Below are positions 13,745 through 25,996 of a stretch of DNA of 64,000 nucleotides, one piece after another (within the stretch, counting starts at the first letter, position 1; the number at the start of each line of letters is the position of its first letter). Position numbers and translations under genes: made by a program. The stretch spans positions 11,883,296-11,947,295 of the forward strand of contig JAQFVV010012396.1 in the NCBI GenBank assembly GCA_028023455.1. The letters are read 5' to 3'. The notes below the pieces were generated by a model that had not been told where the DNA came from, did no database searches, and saw nothing but the letters and a program-made list of their open reading frames with translations. Origin of the DNA: Epiperipatus broadwayi. Taxonomy: Eukaryota; Onychophora; Udeonychophora; Euonychophora; Peripatidae.

Positions 13745-14170
13745 TATACGCACAAACAAAAACAACCCAGTGTCTGATTATTAATTACTGTTCAAAAAAA
13801 AAAAAAAAGAAAATTAGGTATTATTTTTACATTTACTATTTAAATAAGATTAGTTTTTATATGTACACACATTAACAAAAACAACCCAGTTTCTGATTAA
13901 TTACTGTCCAAAAGAAGGAAAAGCAAATTAGTCAGGTTTGATTTTTAAATGTAGTATTTAAATTCTGGTACTTTTTATATATACACAATAACAAAAAGAA
14001 CCCACTTTCTGATTAATTACTGTCAAAAAAAACAAAAACAAATTACTCAGGTATCACTTTTAAATTTAGCGTGAATGTAGAAATTTTGTGTAAATTGAAA
14101 AATGTATAATTGCATAGTACTGTCCAAAAAAATGTCAATTATTCAGGTATCATTTTTAAATTTAATGTGA
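13745..14170. repeat. Imperfect tandem repeat of about 120 bp, three copies and a part
   Basis: acaaaaacaacccag ... ctgattaattactgt ... caggtat-like begins at about 13755, 13875 and 13990, with a shortened unit from 14115 (tactgtccaaaaaaatg). Confidence 0.75.
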
Positions 14171-15333
14171 ATTTCTAAATTTTTGTTTTTTAAATAGTAA
14201 TATTATTTAGTATTAATTAGTTCCTCTAATTTCCTATTACAAAACTAAAAAAACCGATATTTATATAGATAGAATCACAAGCCTGACCCAGAATCATAAT
14301 AAGTATGTGTTTTGGATTAGCATCAATGCCATCAAATGGCTGACACAACCCATCTTTATTATAAAACCAAAATCTTCAATGTTTAAACAAAGCATTAAAA
14401 AAACATGTTCAAAATTATGCTGCCCTTCACTGCTATTTAATCATATTATAAGATAGCTTTTCTCTTATACGTGATGAGATGGAAATTTCACACAATTTCT
14501 ACACTATATTAGTTATTGAAGATGTTGATTTTGTATAAAGATTTAGTTGTAGTTATCAGATGGTAAATGTAGTGTTGATGCTATAATTGACCAGTTCACA
14601 TGGAAACTTGAATTCTATGTGAAGATGCTTTGTTATTTTTCAGTTTAATTGGCTAACAACATCATCAATGGTTATTCTGCAATATTATATTAATGATATT
14701 TAGTGTGAATATGTGTGCTAATTATTTGTTGTAAGATTGCTTTTAATCCAAAATAAAATGGTAAATGTTTTTGAATGATATCACAAATATTGGGTGGCAT
14801 ATAAATTTCACTATAATTTGAAATATGCTTTATATTAAACAAAAATGATATTAAATTTATATAAAATCTTGGTCATAACTATCAGATTATAATGTTATAA
14901 CTAATTTAAAACAGATGAAGCTGGTTCAAAAATAAACTTGGATCCTATATCATGATTTTATTTTTCTATTTATGTATTTGATTAACAATATTAATGTCTG
15001 TTATCACTATTTGCTTAATAACATGTATCATTAAACATTTCATATAAATATATACATGTAGCGTTATATTAAATATAACAGGATATCTAAATTATGAGTT
15101 TTTCTCTCCAATTATATTTCATACTATTTGATGGTGTTTAATTTACTTTCTTTAAATATATATATATACACACACATACACAATTTAAAAAAACTTCTTA
15201 TATTTGCATAATGTTGTATACAATGAACTCTGGTTTATCATTTTTAAAAAGACCATGAAAAATAAATGATAGATAATACAGAAAACCAAGAGAATGGAAC
15301 CCTATTAAAAATTTTAGTTAAAAACATTTTAAT
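14171..15333. other. ACTR5 intron, nothing recognised
   Basis: AT-rich, with a (TA)/(CA) run near 15160-15182. Confidence 0.5.
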
Positions 15334-15341
15334 AATCATTC

Positions 15342-17061
15342 CAGTGTTTCCCAAAGTGTTCCATAAAAATTCTCATACGGTTTTGAAATGCTGTGTCAAA
15401 TTGAAATATGTTTGAACATGTTGAAACACACCAGTGGAGCAATCTGCATGTGACTATTGCTAACTGTGACATCAATAGTTGCTAACATCGGTCAAACTAA
15501 ATAGATGAAGGTTTTGCCAGTTGAACAGATATTATTCATAACACTTGTTTATTAAGCACATCAATGTATTATTTTGCTTATTATTATAAGCATTTATTGC
15601 ATTTTGACTTCTGTAAATTTTATGGCTGAACATTTTTTATTGTTATTATAATTTTTCTTTTATAATAATTAAAAATTATATCTTATTATAATTCTATTAA
15701 ATATTAAAATTATTTTAGCATTAGGAGCTTTCAAACTAGTTTACATTTAATTGTATATATTCAATATTATTTATTTCCTAATCTAATTTTAGTTATTAAA
15801 CATTTTATCAAATCATTTTTATTACAATTGCTTTTACATTATTGACATTTTTTTTTTTATTTGTTGAAATTTGTTTTTATTACAGTTCTGATTAATATTA
15901 GAATTTAAATATTATTAAAAAATTAAATATGGATTCTTCATTAAAGAGGGGAACATTAAAACAAGGGGCTAATATTTCTTCTGACACATATCTATGATTG
16001 GAAAAAAACTGGTTTCTTCAAAATTTAATATTAATAAAAAGATGTCATCTACAAGCATACCAAAAAAAAAAATACAATGAGTGTTGTTTAAATTGGGACT
16101 TATATGTATTGGCAATACAGATGCTCATGATGAATTGTATCTTTTATAATAAAATACTAGCAAACAGTTTATTGGCTCCAGCTAAACTTCATAGGCACTT
16201 AGAAATGAAACAAATCATTACAAAGAAAAAAAATAAACATTTTTTAAAGATACAATGTGATTCTCTGAAAAAATCTAAATTTCCAAATGATTGTAATTGC
16301 CAAAACTGAAAATAAAAATGCAACAGAGACATCTTTTCACATGAGTTAACCACATTGCACTTAATGGTGAAGATCATACAACTGGAGATATGCTTATTAA
16401 GCCTTGAGTGAAGGACACTATATCATGCATATTAAACAAAGAGTCTGTTAAAAAAGGTAGATATTATTTAACCGGCATCAAAGATCTCTCTGCCAACATA
16501 AAGAAAAAACTCGTTCACTGATTTTTAAATATGTAATCAGCAGATATTGCTGGACTTATATTATTGATATTTGTTCATTATATTATTTGATAATAGTATT
16601 GAAAAAAATGTACTCATGTTAAAAAGCTACTGGAGAAGATATATTCAAATTAATTAATATGTACATTACAAAAGAGAAAATCGGTTGGGAGAAGTACAGA
16701 TGATATTTCATTTTTTGCTTTATTTTACAACATATTTATACAAGGCAAGATTTTCATATTATGCTCAAACAGATCTGATATTATACCAAATGTGAGAATT
16801 CTTTCTAATATTGTGCCTGGTATCAAAATAATTTGTAATTCAAAGACCCAAAAACATCAAAGTTATTAAGAATATAAGATTACTATATACATGCCAGTGT
16901 ATTTTACTATTTTCAAGTGTTTTGTTTTACATAATTAAAGTTTGAGAATAAATGGTTTTCTTAACTCATACTTACCTATTTAATTAATTAATTTATTATT
17001 AATATCTATCTATTCTATAAAATATCAGAGTTCCATCACATGAAAACTTTGAGAAACAATG
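15342..17061 (+). mobile_element. hAT transposon of Buster/ZBED5 type, degraded
   Basis: The left end CAGTGTTTCCCAAAGT and the inverted right end CATTGTTTCTCAAAGT are classic hAT-type termini. The flanking 8-mers aatcattc (15334-15341) and gattattc (17062-17069) agree at six of eight positions, consistent with an 8-bp target duplication. Length 1.72 kb is shorter than full elements, so it is internally deleted. It contains the ZBED5-like frame at 15998-16309. Confidence 0.75.
15998..16309 (+). pseudogene. ZBED5-like hAT transposase N-terminal fragment
   Basis: A 103-codon open stretch. KKKYNECCLNW is like the R-KY-x-E-x-YL-x-(F/W) start of the BED-like region. ILANSLLAPAKLHRHLEMK matches the LANE-x-(M/L)-(K/A)-P-x-KL-x-RHLE-x-KH zinc-ligand segment, with the metal-binding His region partly changed. 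KHFLKIQCDSLKKSK follows as in FF-x-RK-x-(D/E)-x-L-K-x-QK. The expected cysteine pair is lost (MMNCIFYNK). Downstream to about 16530 further frames resemble the K-x-C-x-(K/E)D region that follows in ZBED5. It is a relic, not a gene. Confidence 0.6.
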
Positions 17062-17069
17062 GATTATTC

Positions 17070-17979
17070 AATGAAATACATGTAAAAGTACAACTCAGAT
17101 TTTTTAATTCAAAACATTCCACTTCTATTATTTTCAAAAAGTGTGCACACATAAATACGATTTTAATATCACAATAATTACATATTTTAAAAATAAATGA
17201 GGATCAATATTTATTAGCTATTAGGCTTATTTGTGGTTGTCATTTTTTTAGTACCAATCTTATAAAAACATAATTGTTTTTTTTTAACCTAATTTTATTT
17301 AAAGTCTCTCACTGCATTGGCGTCTATTTAAAGTTTAATGATACTTGTAATTGATTGATTTATAAAAGTTTAATATAATTAGAATATGTTGTGGAAAAGT
17401 GTAGGTTTATTTTGAATATATTAATTATTTTTTGAAGTTCCTAAATAAAATCCTAAACATAAAAGAATTAAAGAACTTAATAATATAGCCAGTAGTTAAT
17501 CTATCTCCTAATTGAAATATCTACAGAATATTTTTTTTTTTTAAATGATTGTAAATAGAAGCTCTCCTTTCTATAAATGCATCATTTGATTCCAAGCCAT
17601 TACAGATACCAAAATTTTCAGATAATAACGAACTATGTTATGATGAGTTTTAACAGTCACATATAAGTAGGTGTGTGTACATAGTGTATAATGTGAACAA
17701 AAAAACAAACATTTTGTATATTTTAATCTCCCTTTTTAATAAATAAAACTATGATTATGAAGATTATGGATACAGGAAAAATATTGTGGCATACTGTTCA
17801 AAAAAAAAATGAAAAAAATTTACTGATAATAGTATACTAAAAATATTTTTTTATGAAAACCTAGGAAGATTATTTTGTAAATATTTTAATTTATTATTTA
17901 TAATTATAATTTATAAAAATATAATTACTAGAACATTATTCAATAATAAGTAAATTAATTATATGTATGCATATATAAA
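17070..17979. other. ACTR5 intron, nothing recognised
   Basis: AT-rich spacer between the hAT and the RTE. Confidence 0.5.
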
Positions 17980-18308
17980 TATGGCTGCAGAAAGGAGTTT
18001 GCTATTAACTGAAAGGAGACCCTTTGATTCCTCTTGGAGGCCTTAAAGGAACCGAGCAGGGCAAATTCCTAATGTCCACTCCATACGTTCTTGTCGTTGC
18101 AGCTGTTATTACTATGTGATTATTCATATAGTATACGAACATGGATGGGCCGCTCACCAACACGCATTAGCCAGCGTGGTGAGTTTATTGGCTTTTTACC
18201 TCTGAGTTTAAGATCAAGAAACACCGTGGTCTTTCTTCTCAGTGCCTGATAAGGCAGAATGAATGTTTGTGTAAATGATAAATATTTTTCCAATACATAT
18301 ATACAATT

Positions 18309-20453
18309 ATGATAGACAAAAATAAAGCATGGCCCTTATTCCCAGGAGGCTGTAAAGTCACCAACCAAGGCAGCGGTTGGTGGCCGAAGGTGGAGGGTGC
18401 TAAGAATCCCCTGATTGCGGACCCAGGCTGCCATTTGATGACGACTTTTTATTTAGGTACTTACAACTGCAGATCACTTTCAAGTGAAGGAAGATTGCAA
18501 GAATTAGAAGAAGAACTGTCTTATATTAAATGGGACATTATTGGACTTTGTGAAGTTAGAAGAAAAGGAGAAGAAACAATTGATTTAAAAAGTGGACATA
18601 TACTCTATTATAAAGGCACACATATTGGAAATACAAGTGGAGTAGGATTCATTATAAATAAAAAGTGGAAGAACAATATTGTGGAGATTGATAGTGTATC
18701 GGACAGAGTGGAAAGATTAGTTATACAACTTAATAGCAGATACCAAATGCAGATAATTCAGGTTTATGCCCCAACAAGTTCTCATAGTGATGAAGTAGTA
18801 GAAGATTTTTATATGGATGTACAAAAGGCTTTTGATCAGAGTAAACAACATTTTAAAATTGTTATGGGAGACTTTAATGCTAGAATTGGTAGACAAATGA
18901 AAGATGAAATTGCTGTAGGTAATTTTGGTTATGGTAATAGAAATGAGAGAGGACATAGACTTGTGGAGTTTGCAGAAAAAGAAAAACTTTATATTATGAA
19001 TTCATTTTTTGAGAAAAATGTTAAAAGGAAATGGACATGGAAGCATCCAAATGAAGGTACAGCAGAATTGGATTATATTTTGACTAACAGAAAATACATA
19101 TTTCAAGATTGTAATGTTCTTAATAAATTTAACACAGGAAGTGATCATCGATTAGTAAGGTGTAATTTACGTGTTAATGTAAAACTAGAGAGACAAAAAT
19201 TATTAAGAAAAACAATATTTACAGTTGATATTCCTAATCTTCAGAAACATTCTAATGAATTTAAATTAGAACTTACAAATAGGTTTCAAGTGTTAGGAGA
19301 TTTTGAACATGATACAGATTTGAATGAAATTAATATGAAAATAACTGATACACTTCTACAAACTGCAACAAACATAGCGGGTAGAAAAAAGCAGCAATTG
19401 ACTAATAAAATTTCTACTGAGACTAGAGAATTTATGAAGAAAAGAAGGAATATGAAGATATACAAAAATGATGTATTAAAAAGAATTGAATATCTTGAAT
19501 TTTGTAAAATGGTACGGAAAAGAGTTGAAAATGATATAAGAAAGTATAACTGTGAAATAGCAAGGAAAGCTGTAGAAGAAAATAAAAGTCTCAAAAATGT
19601 TAAACAACATTTTGGTATTAGTAGGAAATTTATATCTGCAATAAGAAAAAAAGATGGAATTATTACTAAAAAGGGAGATGACATCATGAAATTGGTAGAA
19701 GATTTTTATCAAGAATTATATAGTAATAAAGAACAAGTACCTCCTATATCTATTACATCTTCCGAATTGCCCAGAATTTTAAATGAAGAAGTGAGACATG
19801 CAATTAAGTGTATGAAGAAAGGAAAGGCTCCAGGAAATGATGGAATTATAATTGATATATTAAAAGAAGCAGGTGAAGAAATAGAAACAATTTTAGCAAA
19901 GTTATATACCAAATGTCTAAATGTTAAAGATGTACTGGAAGATTGGAAGAATGCAGTAATAATATTAATATTTAAAAAAGGTGATAAAGAAGATATTAGA
20001 AATTACAGACCTATCAGCCTTTTATCAGTTTTATATAAAATTTTTACCAAGGTAATTACAACTCCTCTACAGAGAACTTTGGATTTCCACCAACCAAGAG
20101 AACAAGCTGGATTTAAAAGTGATTTTAGTACAATAGATCATATCCAGGTATTGAGAGAAGTCATAGAAAGGACAAACGAATATGAGTTGTCATTATGTTT
20201 TGGATTTATAGATTATGAAAAGGCATTCGATTCTATACACATTTCTTCAGTGATTAAAGCATTGGATCATCAAGGCATAGATCCAGGATATTGTCATATT
20301 TTAAAGAATATTTATAAAAATGCAACAGCAACAATTAGATTACATAATGATACTGGAAAAATCAACATTGAGAAAGGTGTAAGACAAGGTGACTCCATAT
20401 CTCCAAAACTCTTTACAGCAGTGCTGCAAGAAGTATTTTGTGGATTAAAATGA
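18309..20453 (+). pseudogene. RTE endonuclease and N-terminal part of reverse transcriptase (ends at in-frame TGA)
   Basis: 714 codons. From about residue 44 there is an exonuclease-endonuclease-phosphatase domain: YNCRSL (Asn53), LCEVR (catalytic Glu81), YAPTSSHSDE, VMGDFNAR (186-189), ELDYIL and GSDHR (277-279). The reverse transcriptase follows: KKGKAPGNDGI, NYRPISLLS, then motif A FIDYEKAFD (Asp635) and motif B GVRQGDSISPKLF. The product would nick target DNA and reverse-transcribe the element RNA. The frame ends at TGA 20451-20453 just before motif C. In the degraded minus-strand copy the equivalent codon near 41330 is TGG (Trp), so a G-to-A nonsense mutation is the simplest reading. The true start may be Met44; residues 1-43 are still open and read as element leader. 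Confidence 0.88.
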
Positions 20454-21266
20454 GAAACTAAAGGAGTGAAAGTAAATGGAGAGTATTTAAGTCATTTAGA
20501 TTTCGCAGATGATGTAGTTGTTTTTGCAAATAATGCTTCAGAGCTGCAGGAAATGTTGCAGGAGTTAGCAGATGAAAGTAGAAAAGTAGGACTAAAGATA
20601 AATGTTAAAAAGACTAAAGTAATGTTTAATCGATTTGCTCAAAATATGAAAATAAAGATTGATTATGAAGAATTAGAAGAAGTTAACAGTTACAAATACC
20701 TTGGTCAGATTATTAATACAGATGGAAACATAATGGAGGAAATTAATCATAGAATTAAACTTGGTTGGAGTGCTTTTGGTAGAAATAACTTGATACTAAA
20801 AGGAAATATGCCTATGTGTTTGAAAAGGATGGTTTTTAACAAATGTGTTTTACCAGTTCTTACTTATGGATCTGAGACTTGGACACTTAATAGAAGAGCA
20901 ATACAGAAACTTCAGACCACTCAAAGGAGTATGGAGAGATGTATGTTGGGAGTAACAAGAAGAGATCGAAAACGCAATGTATGGGTAAGACAACAAACAG
21001 GTGTTACTGACCTTATTGAAAAAATTAAAAGATTGAAATGGAGTTGGGCTGGACATATTGCTAGAAGAGATGATAATAGATGGACAATTGAAATTTTAAA
21101 CTGGATTCCAAGAGATTGTAAAAGACCCAGAAAGAGACCACATATGAGATGGATGGATGAAATAAGAAAATGTGCAGGGGTGTTGTGGAGAAGAGAAGCT
21201 AAAGATCGGAGAAGATGGATTAAACTTGGAGAGACCTTCATCCTGCAGTGGATTGATAATGGTTGA
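20454..21266 (+). pseudogene. RTE reverse transcriptase C-terminal part, same frame after the stop
   Basis: Continues in the same frame after the TGA. It begins with an ETKGVKVNGEYLSHL segment leading to catalytic motif C FADD (about 20499-20510), followed by GLKINVKKTKVM, YKYLGQIINTDG and the RTE C-terminal block SETWTLNRR ... GHIARRDDNRW ... RKRPHMRWMDEIRK. There is no ATG near the start (a GTG at 20466 is the first start-like codon), so this half is not expected to be made on its own except by readthrough. There are no other frameshifts or stops until TGA at 21264-21266. With one changed codon the frame would be about 985 codons. Confidence 0.88.
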
Positions 21267-21285
21267 TGATGATGATATATAAATA

Positions 21286-23044
21286 TGTACTGAAAAATAG
21301 TATTTGCCAATTCAAATTTGAAAAAAAATCTAACCATGCAAAAAAATATCCTATTGGAACTGTGATTTGTCAGCAGATGTAAAAAAATGACAGATCAAAA
21401 AGCAATGGATCTTAAATATATATATATAATGCAAATTTTGAAGCCAAAAAAAGCGGATAATAGAGAGAGAAAAGGGATAATCAGTGAATTAAGACTTCAT
21501 TACATGTGTTTAAAAAAAAATTATAATTCTTATTAACTTAGATTAATACTTAAAAACTTACCTTCCAATAAAAGATTTTTTAAAAAATGTAAATTTAACT
21601 TAGTATAAACAATCTTTTATAATAAGAACTTTGCTTTGTTATGGTTTTCTTGAAAGCTAATTATATATATTTTTTATTCTTTAATATTTATCCTTTCACA
21701 TTTTTGTTCTTTAATACCTTTATAATCTCCTGACTTACTGACAATTTTTTCAAAATTTTGACAATATCTCCAAACTTTTATTTGAATTTACTTTATCATT
21801 TAATCATCTACTATCTATATGTAATTAACAAATTTGAAAACTTTTTTAAGACAATTGCCTTTAATTCATCAATAATCCCTTTTTTTTTTTTTTTGGTTCA
21901 GTTCTTATTCTATTTTATTTAACTTCATCCAGTATTATTAAAATATGATATGAATCAATATCAATTATTTTAAATCAAAATCATAAGGTGAATAAAATTT
22001 TCAAAAATAATGTATTGAAAGCAAAAAGTTGTAAATTCTTTGCTGGCAATATATGAAGGCATATTTAATTTACATTTAAAGATGATTCCAACAATAACCT
22101 TAACCAGGACAGATACAACTCATTTGGAATATCTTTAAGCAAAACTGAATCAAATAATTAATCATTTTGTAAAAGGTTTTGATCAATAAAATTAACAGCA
22201 TAAAAATCAATTACAACAAAATATAAATTCAGCAGAAAGCACGAAGATCAACAACATTCTTAAAACTATTAGCAATAATTTATTTTTTTTTAAAAATATG
22301 TTTTAACTAAGTAGAGATATTTATCCAAAATATTGTTTTAATTCTTGTTCACTATTTTATAGATAGTAGTTCATTTCAGTTTTAAAAAAAAGTCATTAGA
22401 AAATGGCTAAAGAATGAGCTATATTTGTTGCAATGACTTTCCTTCACCAGACAAAAATATAATTTTCAATCTTAGTTTAAGCCTCACTTAAGTTAAATCC
22501 ATATTTTTTAATTAAATTTGAATTTAAAGTCCAGTTGACATATAAAGATGCAATGCCCCCCCCCCCCCATTTTGATTCTTGAAGCTCTTTAGAAAATTCC
22601 ACAACAGAGAAATTTCAACTTTCTATTAATCAATCCCCATATTTGTAGAATTATTTTTTAACCATTTCCATTTTTATAACTTTAATATTTTCTAAAATAA
22701 AATTGTCAAACTGTTTAGCACAAAGCTAACAGCAGACTCAATTGAGTAAAGTTAAAAAAAAATCTGTTTGGTCAATCAGTGTTGTGTTCAACTTACTACA
22801 CCAACGCTCAAATATCACATAATTTCTTAATATAACTAACTATACAATTATTTATTTTAATAATAGATTAATTCATTAGCAAAATATTAAACAAATTTTA
22901 CAATTTTTTTACCTAAAAACTTTATTAAATATCTAAGTAAATAATATTTTATATATACTGTTATATTCTTTGCCTAAAGGCACATGATAATTAATCTACT
23001 TAAAAAAAAATATTAACTATTATAGGACAAAAAAAAAAGCTTAC
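21286..23044. other. ACTR5 intron, nothing recognised
   Basis: AT-rich with homopolymer runs; the poly-C at 22556-22568 is the only marked item. Confidence 0.5.
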
Positions 23045-23156
23045 GCGCTCGAAATACTTTAAATGTTGACTGAAAAGGTCTCATTGATAATAACTCATTT
23101 TCCATTCGTTGTTGAAAATTGGGAAACAGAGCATTACCACCAGTTAGGAATACATT
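23045..23156 (-). CDS. ACTR5: ACTR5 exon with LTGGN nucleotide-fold motif
   Basis: 112 nt between ...tattattacag and gtaagc. It has 37 codons ([14 protein letters not shown] ... [13 protein letters not shown]) plus one base. LTGGN-x(2)-(F/Y)P is the counterpart of the actin adenosine-binding loop LSGGTTMYPG, so the actin fold is conserved here. ELL-x-MRPF is typical of ARP5. The leftover C joins GG of the last exon to give Arg. The intron that follows (23044-11785) is 11.3 kb and contains the near-complete RTE element and a ZBED5-like hAT. Confidence 0.95.
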
Positions 23157-23483
23157 CTGTAATAATTAATAAAGCTATTAAATAATTGCAAAAAGTAGTA
23201 TTAATACTATTTAATAATAGTAATATACATATTAAATAAAAAATAATAATTGAACTTCTAAAAAAAATTTTAAACAACATTAATATTGTTTATATACTTA
23301 TTTCACCATGTATATATTTTAAATTCTCTGCCTAAAAAATGATTTAGTAATTAGGCAAGAGAAAAAACTATGACCAAAAGTTAACATTTTACAATCATTG
23401 GGAATAGTTTGTCAATGACTAAGACTTGTAATATCATGTATATATATTAGAAATGATTTTTTTTATATTGAGATTAAGATGAT

Positions 23484-23523
23484 TTAAAGGGGATTTGAAA
23501 GTCTGCTATCAAATCCCCTTTAA
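23484..23523. repeat. Perfect 15-bp stem-loop
   Basis: TTAAAGGGGATTTGA and its exact inverse around a 10-nt loop (aagtctgcta). No T-run or coding context links it to a function. Confidence 0.7.
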
Positions 23524-23574
23524 TTAATAACTTTTGTAATATTCAAAATATTGTCAAGTCTTTAATATTTTATG

Positions 23575-25996
23575 TCCTGATAAATTCTCATTGTGATAAA
23601 AAAAAAGTAGAAAATTTTATATATATTTACAAAATGCTTTTGATCATATCAAACATGACAGACTTGAAAACTAAAATTAGGAAAACGATTGAAAAATGAA
23701 AGTATTGTGGTAAATTCAGCTTATGATGACAGAAATGAGAGAACAAATATTTGAAAAAATTGTAGAAAAAAGTCAAATTGTACATTATAAATTCTTCTTT
23801 TAAAAAAATGCTAAATAGAACGTGAAAACATCCAAATGAAGGTACAGCAAAGTTGGATTATACTCTGACTAACAGAAAATATATATTTCAAGATTATAAT
23901 GTTTTTAATAGATTCAGCACAGAAAGTAATCATTGATTAGTGAGACGTAAGATATGTGTTAATGCAAAACTAGAAAAATAAAACTATTAAAAGATAGTAT
24001 TAATAATTGATATTTCTAATGTTCAGAAATACTGTAATGAATTTAAACTAAAAATTTCTAATCATTTTAAGATAGTGACAGACTTGATAGTTCAAATTTA
24101 AATGAAATTAACAAGAAGATAACTGGTACTGTATTAAGAATTGCAATGAAGATAGTTGACAATAAGAAGCAATTTACCAAATAAATTTTCAAATCAGATA
24201 ATTTGATATAAATAAAAAAGAGTATGAAAACATTTAAAAATTGACCCATTAAAAAAGAATTGAATATCAGGAATTCTGTAAAATGGTAAAAAAAAGAATT
24301 AGTAATGATGTAAGAAAATATAAGTGTGAATTGGCAAGAAAAAGAGAAATGAATAAAAAATTCATAGATACAAAACAAAATTTCAGTATTGGAAGAAGTT
24401 ATTTCAATAATAATCGAGAAAAGACTAAACAATTTCTAAAAAGAGAGAGGATATTATTAAATATATAAAAGAATTCTACAAAGTAATATATAACAATAAA
24501 AATCAAAAAAACAAATTGCTCACTATAATTACAACAACTTTTAAATTGCCAAACATTTTAAATGAAGATTTGAGACAAGTAATAAATAGGAAAGATATTA
24601 AATCAGGACCATTTTGCAATTTTTTAGAAACAGGACACATTATAAATTGTGAAGAAAGTATTGAAGTTATCAAATATTGTAAAAATTATAAAGAAAGAAA
24701 AGTATATGAAACATTATATATACATGAAAATAAAGAGAAATGTATGAATTTAGTACAAGGGTCGGTAAAGTTAGGAGGAAAATGGTCAATAAATAAAAAT
24801 TGGAAAATATAAAAACATCTTTATTGTTTAGTTTGACTAGTAGATGGTATATTAAAATAATATCTAAAATCACGTGAATTTTTTCAATTGTTATAATATC
24901 TTGATAAGGTTCATTTTTGAACGAAAATCGATTAGATATTAATAAATTTATTATTTATATATTGTTTGAGTATATAGTTGTCTTGTAAATTTATTATATT
25001 TCATTTCAGAGAAAAGTAATTACATTTATGAAGAAAGGAAAAGCTCCAAAAATAATGGAGTTATTTTTAATATCTTAAAAGCAAGTAGAAAAATAGAAAT
25101 ATTGCTGGCAAGACTATATATACTAAGTGTAAATGATAAAGATATACCAAATAATTGTATGAATGCAATAATAATATTGATATTTTAGAAAGCTTATATA
25201 GAAGATATTAAAATTTACAGACATCAGTTTTCTAAGTGGTATACAAAATATTTACCAAAATACTTACAATTAGTCTACAATAAATTTTGGATTCAAACCA
25301 ATCAAAAAAAAAAGCATGATAGATTTGAAAGTAGTTTTAACACAATGGATTACATTCAAGTATTGGAAGAAATTATAGAAAAGATCAATGAATATGAGTT
25401 ATCATTATGCTTTGGATTTGCATTTAATTCTATAAGCACTTCCACAATGAATACAGTTTTGGTCCATCAAAATATAGACTCAAGATATTGTCAAAGCACT
25501 GAATGATATTAATCAAAATGTAACCACAATAATTAGATTACAATGTGATACTAAGAAGATTAACATTGATAAAAATTGTCTGGCAGGGAGATTCATATCT
25601 ACAAACTTTTTACAGTACTTTTATAAGGAATATTTTATGAAAAAGAATAAAGATAAATGAAGATTGAGTCAGCTAGTTTTGGAAAAAATATGATTTATAA
25701 AAATAATGCTTCAGAACACCAAGACTGTTTCAAAAGTTATCACATGAAAGTAAAAAAGTAGAACACAAATTAAATGCTAAAAGACTGAAGAAGAAGAAAG
25801 TAAAGATGGATAATCATAAATTAGAAGTAGTTGACAACTACAAATACCAATCAGATTATTATACAGATAGAAACATAATAGATGACATTAATTATAAAAT
25901 TAAACTTGGATGGAATACGCATACAAATATAAAAAATAAAAAAAATACATTTGAAAAGAAAGCTTTTTAATAGATGTGTTTTACAAGTTCTTTAAA
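23575..25996 (+). mobile_element. Old RTE copy, 5'-truncated and carrying a nested insertion
   Basis: Starts at sequence equivalent to 18776 in the intact copy (ttctcattgtgataaa) and can be followed to the equivalent of 20860 (aatagatgtgttttacaagttct). The alignment is broken at 24587-25010 by an unrelated block carrying Penelope-like coding remnants. Short open pieces around 24283-24468 (KRISNDVRKYKCELARKRE) are RTE frames that are still recognisable. Confidence 0.8.
24587..25010 (+). mobile_element. Penelope-like element fragment nested in the RTE relic
   Basis: Interrupts the RTE alignment. The RTE text gagacaagtaataaa before it reappears as gagaaaagtaattac after it, like a decayed target-site duplication of about 14 bp. 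It encodes a frame (24590-24812) with SGPFCNFLETGHIINCEESI and ERKVYETLYI, resembling the C-terminal half of a Penelope GIY-YIG endonuclease domain (H-x(3)-TGH-I followed by a conserved E-x-LYI). Identity is recalled, not searched. Confidence 0.55.

Larger units (their letters stand above)
17980..21285 (+). mobile_element. RTE-like non-LTR retrotransposon, almost intact
   Basis: About 3.3 kb of GC-richer sequence. A 5' leader (about 17980-18308) is followed by one long endonuclease plus reverse transcriptase frame (18309-21266, interrupted once) and a short 3' end closing in a (TGA/ATG)n-like tail (ttgatgatgatgat). Short length, a single ORF, an apurinic-type endonuclease and a microsatellite 3' tail are typical of the RTE clade (family knowledge). 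The 5' edge is set by where composition changes and by the alignable leader of the degenerate copy at 1.97 kb; the target-site duplication was not resolved. It sits in the last ACTR5 intron, antisense to the gene. Older copies of the same family are at 1975-3516, 23575-25996, 32955-33135 and 40545-42345. Confidence 0.9.

Noticed and set aside
18717-21337. Minus-strand open frames within the RTE (18717-18956, 19286-19912, 20850-21337)
   Set aside because: They are antisense shadows of the endonuclease/RT frame, rich in Phe, Ile and Ser with no domain.
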